Source of the DNA: Megaustenia siamemsis
Taxonomy: Eukaryota; Mollusca; Gastropoda; Stylommatophora; Ariophantidae
Reading direction: 5' to 3'
Length of the DNA stretch: 64,000 bases
Assembly: GCA_032433765.1 (NCBI GenBank)
Contig: JAVIAB010000159.1
Span: 59,114,043-59,178,042 of the forward strand
The position numbers were made by a program, and so were the translations under genes. A model generated the notes under the pieces. It ran no database searches. It was not told the DNA's origin and was given only the letters and a program-made list of their open reading frames with translations. Below, in pieces: positions 1 through 14,164 of the stretch (positions within the stretch are counted from its first letter, which is position 1; each line of letters opens with the position of its first letter).

Positions 1-3000
1 CAAAGAGTTTTCTTCTACTGATATATGGTTAGTCCATTGACAGTCAGTACAAAGAGTTTACTTCTACTGATATATGGTTAGTCCATTGACAGTCAGTACA
101 AAGAGTTTTCTTCTAATGCTATATGGTTAGTCCATTGACAGTCAGTACAAAGAGTTTTCTTCTACTGATATATGGTTAGTCCATTGACAGTCTGTACAAA
201 GAGTTTTCTTCTACTGATATATGGTTAGTCCATTGACAGTCAGTACAAGGAGTTTTCTTCTACTGATATATGGTTAGTCCATTGACAGTCTATACAAAGA
301 GTTTTCTTCTACTGATATATGGTTAGTCCATTGACAGTCAGTACAAAGACTTTTCTTCTACTGATATACGGTTAGTCCATTGACAGTCAGTACAAAGAGT
401 TTTCTTCTAATGATATATGGTTAGTCCATTGACAGTCAGTACAAAGAGTTTTCTTCTACTGATATATGGTTAGTCCATTGACAGTCAGTACAAAGAGTTT
501 TCTTCTACTGATATATGGTTAGTCCATTGACAGTCTGTACAAAGAGTTTTCTTCTAATGATATATGGTTAGTCCATTGACAGTCTGTACAAAGAGTTTTC
601 TTCTACTGATATATGGTTAGTCCATTGACAGTCAGTACAAAGACTTTTCTTCTACTGATATATGGTTAGTCCATTGACAGTCAGTACAAAGAGTTTTCTT
701 CTACTGATATATGGTTAGTCCATTGACAGTCGGTACAAAGAGTTTTCTTCTACTGATATATGGTTAGTCCATTGACAGTCAGTACAAAGAGTTTTCTTCT
801 ACTGATATATGGTTAGTCCATTGACAGTCTGTACAAAGAGTTTTCTTCTACTGATATATGGTTAGTCCATTGACAGTAAGTACAAAGACATTTCTTCTAC
901 TGATATATGGTTAGTCCATTGACAGTCAGTACAAAGAGTTTTCTTCTACTGATATATGGTTAGTCCATTGACAGTCAGTACAAAGAGTTTTCTTCTACTG
1001 ATATATGGTTAGTCCATTGACAGTCTATACAAAGTGTTTTCTTCTACTGATATATGGTTATTCCATTGACAGTCTATACAAAGTGTTTTCTTCTACTGAT
1101 ATATGGTTAGTCCATTGAAAGTCGGTACAAAGAGTTTTTAATTAACTGATATATGGTTAGTCCATTGACAGTCTGTAAAAAGAATTTTCTTCTACTGATA
1201 TATGGTTAGTCCATTGACAGTCTGTACAAAGAGTTTTCTTCTACTGATATATGGTTAGTCCATTGACAGTCTGTACAAAGAGTTTTCTTCTACTGATATA
1301 TGGTTAGTCCATTGACAGTCTGTACAAAGAGTTTTCTTCTACTGATATATGGTTAGTCCATTGACAGTCAGTACAAAGACATTTCTTCTACTGATATATG
1401 GTTAGTCCATTGACAGTCTGTACAAAGACTTTTCTTCTACTGATATATGGTTAGTCCATTGACAGTCTGTACAAAGAGTTTTCTTCTACTGATATATGGT
1501 TAGTCCATTGACAGTCAGTACAAAGACTTTTCTTCTACTGATATATGGTTAGTCCATTGACAGTCAGTACAAAGTGTTTTCTTCTACTGATATATGATTA
1601 GTCCATTGACAGTCTATACAAAGTGTTTTCTTCTACTGATATATGGTTAGTCCATTGACAGTCTGTACAAAGAGTTTTTAATTAACTGATATATGGTTAG
1701 TCCATTGACAGTCGGTACAAAGAGTTTTTAATTAAATGATATATGGTTAGTCCATTGACAGTCGGTAAAAAGAGTTTTCTTCTACTGATATATGGTTAGT
1801 CCATTGACAGTAGGTACAAAGAGTTTTCTTCTACTGATATATGGTTAGTCCATTGACAGTCAGTACAAAGAGTTTTCTTCTACTGATATATGGTTAGTCC
1901 ATTGACAGTCAGTACAAAGAGTTTTCTTCTACTGATATATGGTTAGTCCATTGACAGTCTGTACAAAGAGTTTTCTTCTACTGATATATGGTTAGTCCAT
2001 TGACAGTCAGTACAAAGAGTTTTCTTCTACTGATATATGGTTAGTCCATTGACAGTCTGTACAAAGACTTTTCTTCTACTGATATATGGTTAGTCCATTG
2101 ACAGTCAGTACAAAGAGTTTTCTTCTACTGATATATGGTTAGTCCATTGACAGTCAGTACAAAGAGTTTTCTTCTACTGATATATGGTTAGTCCATTGAC
2201 AGTCAGTACAAAGACTTTTCTTCTACTGATATATGGTTAGTCCATTGACAGTCTATACAAAGAGTTTTCTTCTACTGATATATGGTTAGTCCATTGACAG
2301 TCTGTACAAAGAGTTTCTTCTACTGATATATGGTTAGTCCATTGACAGTCTATACAAAGAGTTTTCTTCTACTGATATATGGTTAGTCCATTGACAGTCT
2401 GTACAAAGAGTTTTTCTTCTACTGATATATGGTTAGTCCATTGACAGTCAGTACAAAGAGTTTACTTCTACTGATATATGGTTAGTCCATTGACAGTCAG
2501 TACAAAGAGTTTTCTTCTAATGCTATATGGTTAGTCCATTGACAGTCAGTACAAAGAGTTTTCTTCTACTGATATATGGTTAGTCCATTGACAGTCTGTA
2601 CAAAGAGTTTTCTTCTACTGATATATGGTTAGTCCATTGACAGTCAGTACAAGGAGTTTTCTTCTACTGATATATGGTTAGTCCATTGACAGTCTATACA
2701 AAGAGTTTTCTTCTACTGATATATGGTTAGTCCATTGACAGTCAGTACAAAGACTTTTCTTCTACTGATATACGGTTAGTCCATTGACAGTCAGTACAAA
2801 GAGTTTTCTTCTAATGATATATGGTTAGTCCATTGACAGTCAGTACAAAGAGTTTTCTTCTACTGATATATGGTTAGTCCATTGACAGTCAGTACAAAGA
2901 GTTTTCTTCTACTGATATATGGTTAGTCCATTGACAGTCTGTACAAAGAGTTTTCTTCTAATGATATATGGTTAGTCCATTGACAGTCTGTACAAAGAGT

Positions 3001-6000
3001 TTTCTTCTACTGATATATGGTTAGTCCATTGACAGTCAGTACAAAGACTTTTCTTCTACTGATATATGGTTAGTCCATTGACAGTCAGTACAAAGAGTTT
3101 TCTTCTACTGATATATGGTTAGTCCATTGACAGTCTGTACAAAGAGTTTTCTTCTACTGATATATGGTTAGTCCATTGACAGTCGGTACAAAGAGTTTTC
3201 TTCTACTGATATATGGTTAGTCCATTGACAGTCAGTACAAAGAGTTTTCTTCTACTGATATATGGTTAATCCATTGACAGTCTGTACAAAGACTTTTCTT
3301 CTACTGATATATGGTTAGTCCATTGACAGTAAGTACAAAGACATTTCTTCTACTGATATATGGTTAGTCCATTGACAGTCAGTACAAAGAGTTTTCTTCT
3401 ACTGATATATGGTTAGTCCATTGACAGTCAGTACAAAGAGTTTTCTTCTACTGATATATGGTTAGTCCATTGACAGTCTATACAAAGTGTTTTCTTCTAC
3501 TGATATATGGTTATTCCATTGACAGTCTATACAAAGTGTTTTCTTCTACTGATATATGGTTAGTCCATTGACAGTCGGTACAAAGAGTTTTTAATTAACT
3601 GATATATGGTTAGTCCATTGACAGTATGTAAAAAGAGTTTTCTTCTACTGATATATGGTTAGTCCATTGACAGTAGGTACAAAGAGTTTACTTCTACTGA
3701 TATATGGTTAGTCCATTGACAGTCTGTACAAAGAGTTTTTAATTAACTGATATATGGTTACTCCATTGACATTCTGTAAAAAGAGTTTTTCTTCTACTGA
3801 TATATGGTTAGTCCATTGACAGTCGGTAAAAAGAGTTTTCTTCTACTGATATATGGTTAGTCCATTGACAGTCTGTACAAAGAGTTTTCTTCTACTGATA
3901 TATGGTTAGTCCATTGACAGTCTGTACAAAGAGATTTCTTCTACTGATATATGGTTAGTCCATTGACAGTCAGTACAAAGAGTTTTCTTCTACTGATATA
4001 TGGTTAGTCCATTGACAGTCTGTACAAAGAGTTTTTTAATTAACTGATATATGGTTAGTCCATTGACAGTCAGTACAAAGACATTTCTTCTACTGATATA
4101 TGGTTAGTCCATTGACAGTCAGTACAAAGAGTTTTCTTCTACTGATATATGGTTAGTCCATTGACAGTCAGTACAAAGAGTTCTCTTCTACTGATATATG
4201 GTTAGTCCATTGACAGTCTGTACAAAGAGTTTTCTTCTACTGATATTTGGTTAGTCCATTGACAGTCAGTACAAAGAGTTCTCTTCTACTGATATATGGT
4301 TAGTCCATTGACAGTCAGTACAAAGAGTTCTCTTCTACTGATATATGGTTAGTCCATTGACAGTCAGTACAAAGAGTTTTCTTCTACTGATATTTGGTTA
4401 GTCCATTGACAGTCAGTACAAAGAGTTCTCTTCTACTGATATATGGTTAGTCCATTGACAGTCTGTACAAAGAGTTTTCTTCTACTGATATATGGTTAGT
4501 CCATTGACAGTCAGTACAAAGAGTTTTCTTCTACTGATATATGGTTAGTCCATTGACAGTCTGTACAAAGAGTTTTCTTGTACTGATATATGGTTAGTCC
4601 ATTGACAGTCAGTACAAAGAGTTTTCTTCTACTGAAATATGGTTAGTCCATTGACAGTCAGTACAAAGAGTTTTCTTCTAATGCTATATGGTTAGTCCAT
4701 TGACAGTCAGTACAAAGAGTTTTCTTCCACTGATATATGGTTAGTCCATTGACAGTCTGTACAAAGAGTTCTCTTCTACTGATATATGGTTAGTCCATTG
4801 ACAGTCAGTACAAAGAGTTTTCTTCTACTGATATATGGTTAGTCCATTGACAGTCTATACAAAGAGTTTTCTTCTACTGATATATGGTTAGTCCATTGAC
4901 AGTCAGTACAAAGAGTTTTCTTCTACTGATATACGGTTAGTCCATTGACAGTCAGTACAAAGAGTTTTCATCTAATGATATATGGTTAGTCCATTGACAG
5001 TCAGTACAAAGAGTTTTCTTCTACTGATATATGGTTAGTCCATTGACAGTCAGTACAAAGAGTTTTCTTCTACTGATATATGGTTAGTCCATTGACAGTC
5101 TGTACAAAGAGTTTTCTTCTAATGATATATGGTTAATCCATTGACAGTCTGTACAAAGAGTTTTCTTCTACTGATATATAGTTAGTCCATTGACAGTCAG
5201 TACAAAGACTTTTCTTCTACTAATATATGGTTAGTCCATTGACAGTCAGTACAAAGACTTTTCTTCTACTGATATATGGTTAGTCCATTGACAGTCTGTA
5301 CAAAGAGTTTTCTTCTACTGATATATGGTTAGTCCATTGACAGTCAGTACAAAGACTTTTCTTCTACTGATATATGGTTAGTCCATGACAGTCTGTACAA
5401 AGACTTTTCTTCTACTGATATATGGTTAGTCCATTGACAGTCTGTACAAAGACTTTTCTTCTACTGATATATGGTTAGTCCATTGACAGTCAGTACAAAG
5501 AGTTTTCTTCTACTGATATACGGTTAGTCCATTGACAGTCAGTACAAAGAGTTTTCTTCTAATGCTATATGGCTAGTCCATTGACAGTCAGTACAAAGAC
5601 TTTTCTTCTACTGATATATGGTTAGTCCATTGACAGTCAGTACAAAGACTTTTCTTCTACTGATATATGGTTAGTCCATTGACAGTCTGTACAAGAGTTT
5701 TCTTCTACTGATATATGGTTAGTCCATTGACAGTCGGTACAAAGAGTTTTCTTCTACTGATATATGGTTAGTCCATTGACAGTCTATACAAAGAGTTTTC
5801 TTCTACTGATATATGGTTAGTCCATTGACAGTCTGTACAAAGAGTTTTCTTCTACTGATATATGGTTAGTCCATTGACAGTCAGTACAAAGAGTTTACTT
5901 CTACTGATATATGGTTAGTCCATTGACAGTCAGTACAAAGAGTTTTCTTCTAATGCTATATGGTTAGTCCATTGACAGTCAGTACAAAGAGTTTTCTTCT

Positions 6001-9000
6001 ACTGATATATGGTTAGTCCATTGACAGTCTGTACAAAGAGTTTTCTTCTACTGATATATGGTTAGTCCATTGACAGTCAGTACAAAGAGTTTTCTTCTAC
6101 TAATATATGGTTAGTCCATTGACAGTCTATACAAAGAGTTTTCTTCTACTGATATATGGTTAGTCCATTGACAGTCAGTACAAATACTTTTCTTCTACTG
6201 ATATACGGTTAGTCCATTGACAGTCAGTACAAAGAGTTTTCTTCTAATGATATATGGTTAGTCCATTGACAGTCAGTACAAAGAGTTTTCTTCTACTGAT
6301 ATATGGTTAGTCCATTGACAGTCAGTACAAAGAGTTTTCTTCTACTGATATATGGTTAGTCCATTGACAGTCTGTACAAAGAGTTTTCTTCTAATGATAT
6401 ATGGTTAGTCCATTGACAGTCTGTACAAAGAGTTTTCTTCTACTGATGTATGGTTAGTCCATTGACAGTCAGTACAAAGAGTTTTCTTCTACTGATATAT
6501 GGTTAGTCCATTGACAGTCAGTACAAAGACTTTTCTTCTACTGATATATGGTTAGTCCATTGACAGTCTGTAAAAAGAATTTTCTTCTACTGATATATGG
6601 TTAGTCCATTGACAGTCAGTACAAAGAGTTTTCTTCTACTGATATATGGTTAGTCCATTGACAGTCTGTACAAAGAGTTTCTTCTACTGATATATGGTTA
6701 GTCCATTGACAGTCGGTACAAAGAGTTTTCTTCTACTGATATATGGTTAGTCCATTGACAGTCAGTACAAAGAGTTTTCTTCTACTGATATATGGTTAAT
6801 CCATTGACAGTCTGTACAAAGACTTTTCTTCTACTGATATATGGTTAGTCCATTGACAGTCAGTACAAAGACATTTCTTCTACTGATATATGGTTAGTCC
6901 ATTGACAGTCAGTACAAATAGTTTTCTTCTACTGATATATGGTTAGTCCATTGACAGTCAGTACAAAGAGTTTTCTTCTACTGATATATGGTTAGTCCAT
7001 TGACAGTCAGTACAAAGAGTTTTCTTCTACTGATATATGGTTAGTCCATTGACAGTCTGTACAAAGTGTTTTCTTCTACTGATATATGGTTAGTCCATTG
7101 ACAGTCTATCCAAAGTGTTTTCTTCTACTGATATATGGTTAGTCCATTGACAGTCGGTACAAAGAGTTTTTAATTAACTGATATATGGTTAGTCCATTGA
7201 CAGTATGTAAAAAGAGTTTTCTTCTACTGATATATGGTTAGTCCATTGACAGTAGGTACAAAGAGTTTACTTCTACTGATATATGGTTAGTCCATTGACA
7301 GTCTGTACAAAGAGTTTTTAATTAACTGATATATGGTTACTCCATTGACAGTCTGTAAAAAGAGTTTTCTTCTACTGATATATGGTTAGTCCATTGACAG
7401 TCGGTAAAAAGAGTTTTCTTCTACTGATATATGGTTAGTCCATTGACAGTCTGTACAAAGAGTTTTCTTCTACTGATATATGGTTAGTCCATTGACAGTC
7501 TGTACAAAGAGATTCTTCTACTGATATATGGTTAGTCCATTGACAGTCAGTACAAAGAGTTTTCTTCTACTGATATATGGTTAGTCCATTGACAGTCTGT
7601 ACAAAGACTTTTCTTCTACTGATATATGGTTAGTCCATTGACAGTCAGTACAAAGAGTTTTCTTCTACTGATATATGGTTAGTCCATTGACAGTCAGTAC
7701 AAAGAGTTTTCTTCTACTGATATATGGTTAGTCCATTGACAGTCTGTACAAAGAGTTTTCTTCTACTGATATATGGTTAGTCCATTGACAGTCAGTACAA
7801 AGAGTTTTCTTCTACTGAAATATGGTTAGTCCATTGACAGTCTGTACAAAGAGTTTTCTTGTACTGATATATGGTTAGTCCATTGACAGTCAGTACAAAG
7901 AGTTTTCTTCTACTGATATATGGTTAGTCCATTGACAGTCAGTACAAAGAGTTTTCTTCTAATGCTATATGGTTAGTCCATTGACAGTCAGTACAAAGAG
8001 TTTTCTTCTACTGATATATGGTTAGTCCATTGACAGTCTGTACAAAGAGTTTTCTTCTACTGATATATGGTTAGTCCATTGACAGTCAGTACAAAGAGTT
8101 TTCTTCTACTGATATATGGTTAGTCCATTGACAGTCTATACAAAGAGTTTTCTTCTACTGATATATGGTTAGTCCATTGACAGTCAGTACAAAGAGTTTT
8201 CTTCTACTGATATACGGTTAGTCCATTGACAGTCAGTACAAAGAGTTTTCTTCTAATGATATATGGTTAGTCCATTGACAGTCAGTACAAAGAGTTTTCT
8301 TCTACTGATATATGGTTAGTCCATTGACAGTCAGTACAAAGAGTTTTCTTCTACTGATATATGGTTAGTCCATTGACAGTCTGTACAAAGAGTTTTCTTC
8401 TAATGATATATGGTTAATCCATTGACAGTCTGTACAAAGAGTTTTCTTCTACTGATATATGGTTAGTCCATTGACAGTCAGTACAAAGACTTTTCTTCTA
8501 CTGATATATGGTTAGTCCATTGACAGTCAGTACAAAGACTTTTCTTCTACTGATATATGGTTAGTCCATTGACAGTCTATACAAAGAGTTTTCTTCTACT
8601 GATATATGGTTAGTCCATTGACAGTCGGTACAAAGAGTTTTTAATTAACTGATATATGGTTAGTCCATTGACAGTCGGTAAAAAGAGTTTTCTTCTACTG
8701 ATATATGGTTAGTCCATTGACAGTAGGTACAAAGTGTTTTCTTCTACTGATATATGGTTAGTCCATTGACAGTCGGTACAAAGAGTTTTTAATTAACTGA
8801 TATATGGTTAGTCCATTGACAGTCTGTAAAAGAGTTTTCTTCTACTGATATATGGTTAGTCCATTGACAGTCGGTAAAAAGAGTTTTCTTCTACTGATAT
8901 ATGGTTAGTCCATTGACAGTCTGTACAAAGAGTTTTCTTCTACTGATATATGGTTAGTCCATTGACAGTCTGTACAAAGAGTTTTCTTCTACTGATATAT

Positions 9001-12000
9001 GGTTAGTCCATTGACAGTCAGTACAAAGAGTTTTCTTCTACTGATATATGGTTAGTCCATTGACAGTCAGTACTAAGACTTTTCTTCTACTGATATATGG
9101 TTAGTCCATTGACAGTCAGTACAAAGAGTTTTCTTCTACTGATATATGGTTAGTCCATTGACAGTCAGTACAAAGAGTTTTCTTCTACTGATATATGGTT
9201 AGTCCATTGACAGTCAGTACAAAGACTTTTCTTCTACTGATATATGGTTAGTCCATTGACAGTCTGTACAAAGAGTTTTCTTCTACTGATATATGGTTAG
9301 TCCATTGACAGTCAGTACAAAGAGTTTTCTTCTACTGATATATGGTTAGTCCATTGACAGTCTGTACAAAGACTTTTCTTCTACTGATATATGGTTAGTC
9401 CATTGACAGTCAGTACAAAGAGTTTTCTTCTACTGATATATGGTTAGTCCATTGACAGTCTGTACAAAGACTTTTCTTCTACTGATATATGGTTAGTCCA
9501 TTGACAGTCAGTACAAAGAGTTTTCTTCTACTGATATATGGTTAGTCCATTGACAGTCTATACAAAGAGTTTTCTTCTACTGATATATGGTTAGTCCATT
9601 GACAGTCAGTACAAAGAGTTTTCTTCTACTGATATACGGTTAGTCCATTGACAGTCAGTACAAAGAGTTTTCTTCTACTGATATATGTTAGTCCATTGAC
9701 AGTCTGTACAAAGAGTTTTCTTCTACTGATATATGGTTAGTCCATTGACAGTCAGTACAAAGAGTTTTCTTCTACTGATATATGGTTAGTCCATTGACAG
9801 TCTGTACAAAGAGTTTTCTTGTACTGATATATGGTTAGTCCATTGACAGTCAGTACAAAGAGTTTTCTTCTACTGATATATGGTTAGTCCATTGACAGTC
9901 AGTACAAAGAGTTTTCTCCTAATGCTATATGGTTAGTCCATTGACAGTCAGTACAAAGAGTTTTCTTCTACTGATATATGGTTAGTCCATTGACAGTCTG
10001 TACAAAGAGTTTTCTTCTACTGATATATGGTTAGTCCATTGACAGTCTGTACAAAGAGTTTTCTTCTACTGATATATGGTTAGTCCATTGACAGTCTATA
10101 CAAAGAGTTTTCTTCTACTGATATATGGTTAGTCCATTGACAGTCAGTACAAAGAGTTTTCTTCTACTGATATACGGTTAGTCCATTGACAGTCAGTACA
10201 AAGAGTTTTCTTCTAATGATATATGGTTAGTCCATTGACAGTCAGTACAAAGAGTTTTCTTCTACTGATATATGGTTAGTCCATTGACAGTCAGTACAAA
10301 GAGTTTTCTTCTACTGATATATGGTTAGTCCATTGACAGTCTGTACAAAGAGTTTTCTTCTAATGATATATGGTTAATCCATTGACAGTCTGTACAAAGA
10401 GTTTTCTTCTACTGATATATGGTTAGTCCATTGACAGTCAGTTTAAAGACTTTTCTTCTACTGATATATGGTTAGTCCATTGACAGTCAGTACAAAGACT
10501 TTTCTCCTACTGATATATGGTTAGTCCATTGACAGTCAGTACAAAGAGTTTTCTTCTACTGATATATGGTTAGTCCATTGACAGTCTGTACAAAGAGTTT
10601 TCTTCTACTGATATATGGTTAGTCCATTGACAGTCGGTACAAAGAGTTTTCTTCAACTGATATATGGTTAGCCCATTGACAGTCAGTACAAAGAGTTTTC
10701 TTCTACTGATATATGGTTAATCCATTGACAGTCTGTACAAAGACTTTTCTTCTACTGATATATGGTTAGTCCATTGACAGTCTGTACAAAGTGTTTTCTT
10801 CTACTGATATATGGTTAGTCCATTGACAGTCTGTACAAAGTGTTTTCTTCTACTGATATATGGTTAGTCCATTGACAGTCTATACAAAGAGTTTTCTTCT
10901 ACTGATATATGGTTAGTCCATTGACAGTCTGTACAAAGTGTTTTCTTCTACTGATATATGGTTAGTCCATTGACAGTCTGTACAAAGTGTTTTCTTCTAC
11001 TGATATATGGTTAGTCCATTGACAGTCTATACAAAGAGTTTTCTTCTACTGATATATGGTTAGTCCATTGACAGACGGTACAAAGAGTTTTCTTCTACTG
11101 ATATATGGTTAGTCCATTGACAGTCTGTACAAAGTGTTTTCTTCTACTGATATATGGTTAGTCCATTGACAGTCTGTACAAAGTGTTTTCTTCTACTGAT
11201 ATATGGTTAGTCCATTGACAGTCTATACAAAGAGTTTTCTTCTACTGATATATGGTTAGTCCATTGACAGACGGTACAAAGAGTTTTTAATTAACTGATA
11301 TATGGTTAGTCCATTGACAGTCGGTAAAAGAGTTTTCTTCTACTGATATATGGTTAGTCCATTGACAGTCTGTACAAAGACTTTTCTTCTACTGATATAT
11401 GGTTAGTCCATTGACAGTCGGTACAAAGAGTTTTTAATTAACTGATATATGGTTAGTCCATTGACAGTCTGTAAAAAGAGTTTTCTTCTACTGATATATG
11501 GTTAGTCCATTGACAGTCTGTACAAAGAGTTTTCTTCTACTGATATATGGTTAGTCCATTGACAGTCTGTACAAAGAGTTTTCTTCTACTGATATATGGT
11601 TAGTCCATTGACAGTCAGTACAAAGAGTTTTCTTCTACTGATATATGGTTAGTCCATTGACAGTCAGTACTAAGACTTTTCTTCTACTGATATATGGTTA
11701 GTCCATTGACAGTCAGTACAAAGAGTTTTCTTCTACTGATATATGGTTAGTCCATTGACAGTCAGTACAAAGAGTTTTCTTCTACTGATATATGGTTAGT
11801 CCATTGACAGTCAGTACAAAGAGTTTTCTTCTACTGATATATGGTTAGTCCATTGACAGTCTGTACAAAGACTTTTCTTCTACTGATATATGGTTAGTCC
11901 ATTGACAGTCAGTACAAAGTGTTTTCTTCTACTGATATATGATTAGTCCATTGACAGTCTATACAAAGTGTTTTCTTCTACTGATATATGGTTAGTCCAT

Positions 12001-13930
12001 TGACAGTCTGTACAAAGAGTTTTTAATTAACTGATATATGGTTAGTCCATTGACAGTCGGTAAAAAGAGTTTTCTTCTACTGATATATGGTTTGTCCATT
12101 GACAGTAGGTACAAAGAGTTTTCTTCTACTGATATATGGTTAGTCCATTGACAGTCTGTACAAAGAGTTTTCTTCTACTGATATATGGTTAGTCCGTTGA
12201 CAGTAGGTACAAAAAGTTTTCTTCTACTGATATATGGTTAGTCCATTGACAGTAGGTACAAAGAGTTTTTTTCTACTGATATATGGTTAGTCCATTGACA
12301 GTCTGTACAAAGAGTTTTCTTCTACTGATATATGGTTAGTCCATTGACAGTCTGTACAAAGAGTTTTCTTCTACTGATATATGGTTAGTCCATTGACAGT
12401 CTGTACAAAGACTTTTCTTCTACTGGTATATGGTTAGTCCATTGACACTCTGTACAAATAGTTTTCTTCTACTGATATATGGTTAGTCCATTGACAGTCG
12501 GTACAAAGAGTTTTCTTCTACTGATATATGGTTAGTCCATTGACAGTCAGTACAAAGAGTTTTCTTCTACTGATATATGGTTAGTCCATTGACAGTCTGT
12601 ACAAAGAGTTTTCTTCTACTGATATATGGTTAGTCCATTGACAGTAGGTACAAAGAGTTTTCTTCTACTGATATATGGTTAGTCCATTGACAGTCTGTAC
12701 AAAGAGTTTTCTTCTACTGATATATGGTTAGTCCATTACAGTCTGTACAAAGAGTTTTCTTCTACTGATATATGGTTAGTCCATTGACAGTAGGTACAAA
12801 GAGTTTTCTTCTACTGATATATGGTTAGTCCATTGACAGTCAGTACAAAGAGTTTTCTTCTACTGATATATGGTTAGTCCATTGACAGTCTATACAAAGT
12901 GTTTTCTTCTACTGATATATGGTTAGTCCATTGACAGTCAGTACAAAGAGTTTTCTTCTACTGATATATGGTTAGTCCATTGACAGTCTGTACAAAGAGT
13001 TTTCTTCTACTGATATATGGTTAGTCCATTGACAGTCTGTACAAAGAGTTTTCTTCTACTGATATATGGTTAGTCCATTGACAGTCAGTACAAAGAGTTT
13101 TCTTCTACTGATATATGGTTAGTCCATTGACAGTCTATACAAAGTGTTTTCTTCTACTGATATATGGTTAGTCCATTGACAGTCAGTACAAAGAGTTTTC
13201 TTCTACTGATATATGGTTAGTCCATTGACAGTCTGTACAAAGAGTTTTCTTCTACTGATATATGGTTAGTCCATTGACAGTCTGTACAAAGAGTTTTCTT
13301 CTACTGATATATATGGTTAGTCCATTGACAGTCGGTACAAAAAGTTTTCTTCTACTGATATATGGTTAGTCCATTGACAGTAGGTACAAAGAGTTTTCTT
13401 CTACTGATATATGGTTAGTCCATTGACAGTCTGTACAAAGACTTTTCTTCTACTGGTATATGGTTAGTCCATTGACAGTCTGTACAAAGACTTTTCTTCT
13501 ACTGATATATGGTTAGTCCATTGACAGTCAGTACAAAGAGTTTTCTTCTACTGATATATGGTTAGTCCATTGACAGTCAGTACATAGAGTTTTCTTCTAC
13601 TGATATATGGTTAGTCCATTGACAGTCAGTACAAAGAGTTTTCTTCTACTGATATATGGTTAGTCCATTGACAGTCGGTACAAAGAGTTTTCTTCTACTG
13701 ATATATGGTTAGTCCATTGACAGTCAGTACAAAGAGTTTTCTTCTACTGATATATGGTTAGTCCATTGACAGTCAGTACAAAGAGTTTTCTTCTACTGAT
13801 ATATGGTTAGTCCATTGACAGTCGGTACAAAGAGTTTTCTTCTACTGATATATGGTTAGTCCATTGACAGTCAGTACAAAGAGTTTTCTTCTACTGATAT
13901 ATGGTTAGTCCATTGACAGTCAGTACAAAG
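1..13930. repeat. 49-bp satellite array, about 284 units
   Basis: The first 13.9 kb is a head-to-tail array with a 49-bp period, measured from successive CTACTG starts at 15 and 64. Each unit contains GATATATGGTTAGTCCATT, then GACAGTC, a variable dinucleotide, TACAAAGAG and TTTTCTT. Most variation sits in a few places: the two bases before TAC (AG, TG, GG or TA), G/C in AAAGAG versus AAAGAC, CTACTGATA versus CTAATGATA or CTAATGCTA, and a TTTTTAATTAACTG variant. Single-base indels are rare. The array continues off the left edge of the window. On the right it stops abruptly inside a unit at about 13930, where an RTE relic begins. No open frame crosses it and I see no protein-coding content. It is AT-rich satellite DNA of unknown function. 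Confidence 0.97.
115..10177. repeat. Irregular higher-order module within the 49-bp satellite
   Basis: A diagnostic pair of variants recurs six times with fixed internal spacing: a CTAATGCTATATGG unit followed exactly 252 bases later by a GATATACGG unit. The AATGCT starts are at 115, 2519, 4680, 5952, 7961 and 9921. The matching TACGG starts are at 367, 2771, 4932, 6204, 8213 and 10173. Intervals between modules are 2404, 2161, 1272, 2009 and 1960 bases, close to 49, 44, 26, 41 and 40 units. Copies 1 and 2 also share a CAAGGAG variant at 246 and 2650. The array therefore grew by duplicating blocks of tens of units, not only single units. Confidence 0.85.
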
Positions 13931-13975
13931 ACCAACGGACATCTGGAAAAAAACAGATACCCTATACATTTGTGC

Positions 13976-14164
13976 CTTAAGAGGCGACTAAGGAGGTTGA
14001 TCGATGGCTTGACAGGCTGTCATTGTAAAAAGTATTGTTATGGAAACAACCATATATTTTAGAGCAGTGATCTCTGCAATATGTGTCATTTTGGCACGCA
14101 AGGTTTCTGTTTTTGAGATTGTGGTTCTGCCCTATGTGCCGTCTTCGGCTCGAAAGGACAATAG
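13976..14164 (+). mobile_element. 189-bp 5'-truncated LINE/SINE-like insertion with 12-bp TSD
   Basis: The 12-mer ATACATTTGTGC occurs at 13964-13975 and again at 14165-14176, exactly flanking this segment, as expected for a target-site duplication. The insertion ends with a block at 14121-14164 (GCCCTATGTGCC, then CGGCTCGAAAGG, then CAATAG). That block closely resembles, in reverse complement, the 3' end of the RTE element at 59286-59340. It is therefore probably the 3' tail of a related element, heavily truncated at its 5' end. It splits the RT coding segment of the surrounding RTE relic, whose EC-TN codons before the insertion continue into a degenerate YRGI block after it. It has no coding capacity of its own. 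Confidence 0.8.

Noticed and set aside
1..13930. CRISPR array or telomere
   Set aside because: 49-bp units are contiguous without spacers, and no TTAGGG-type telomere motif is present.
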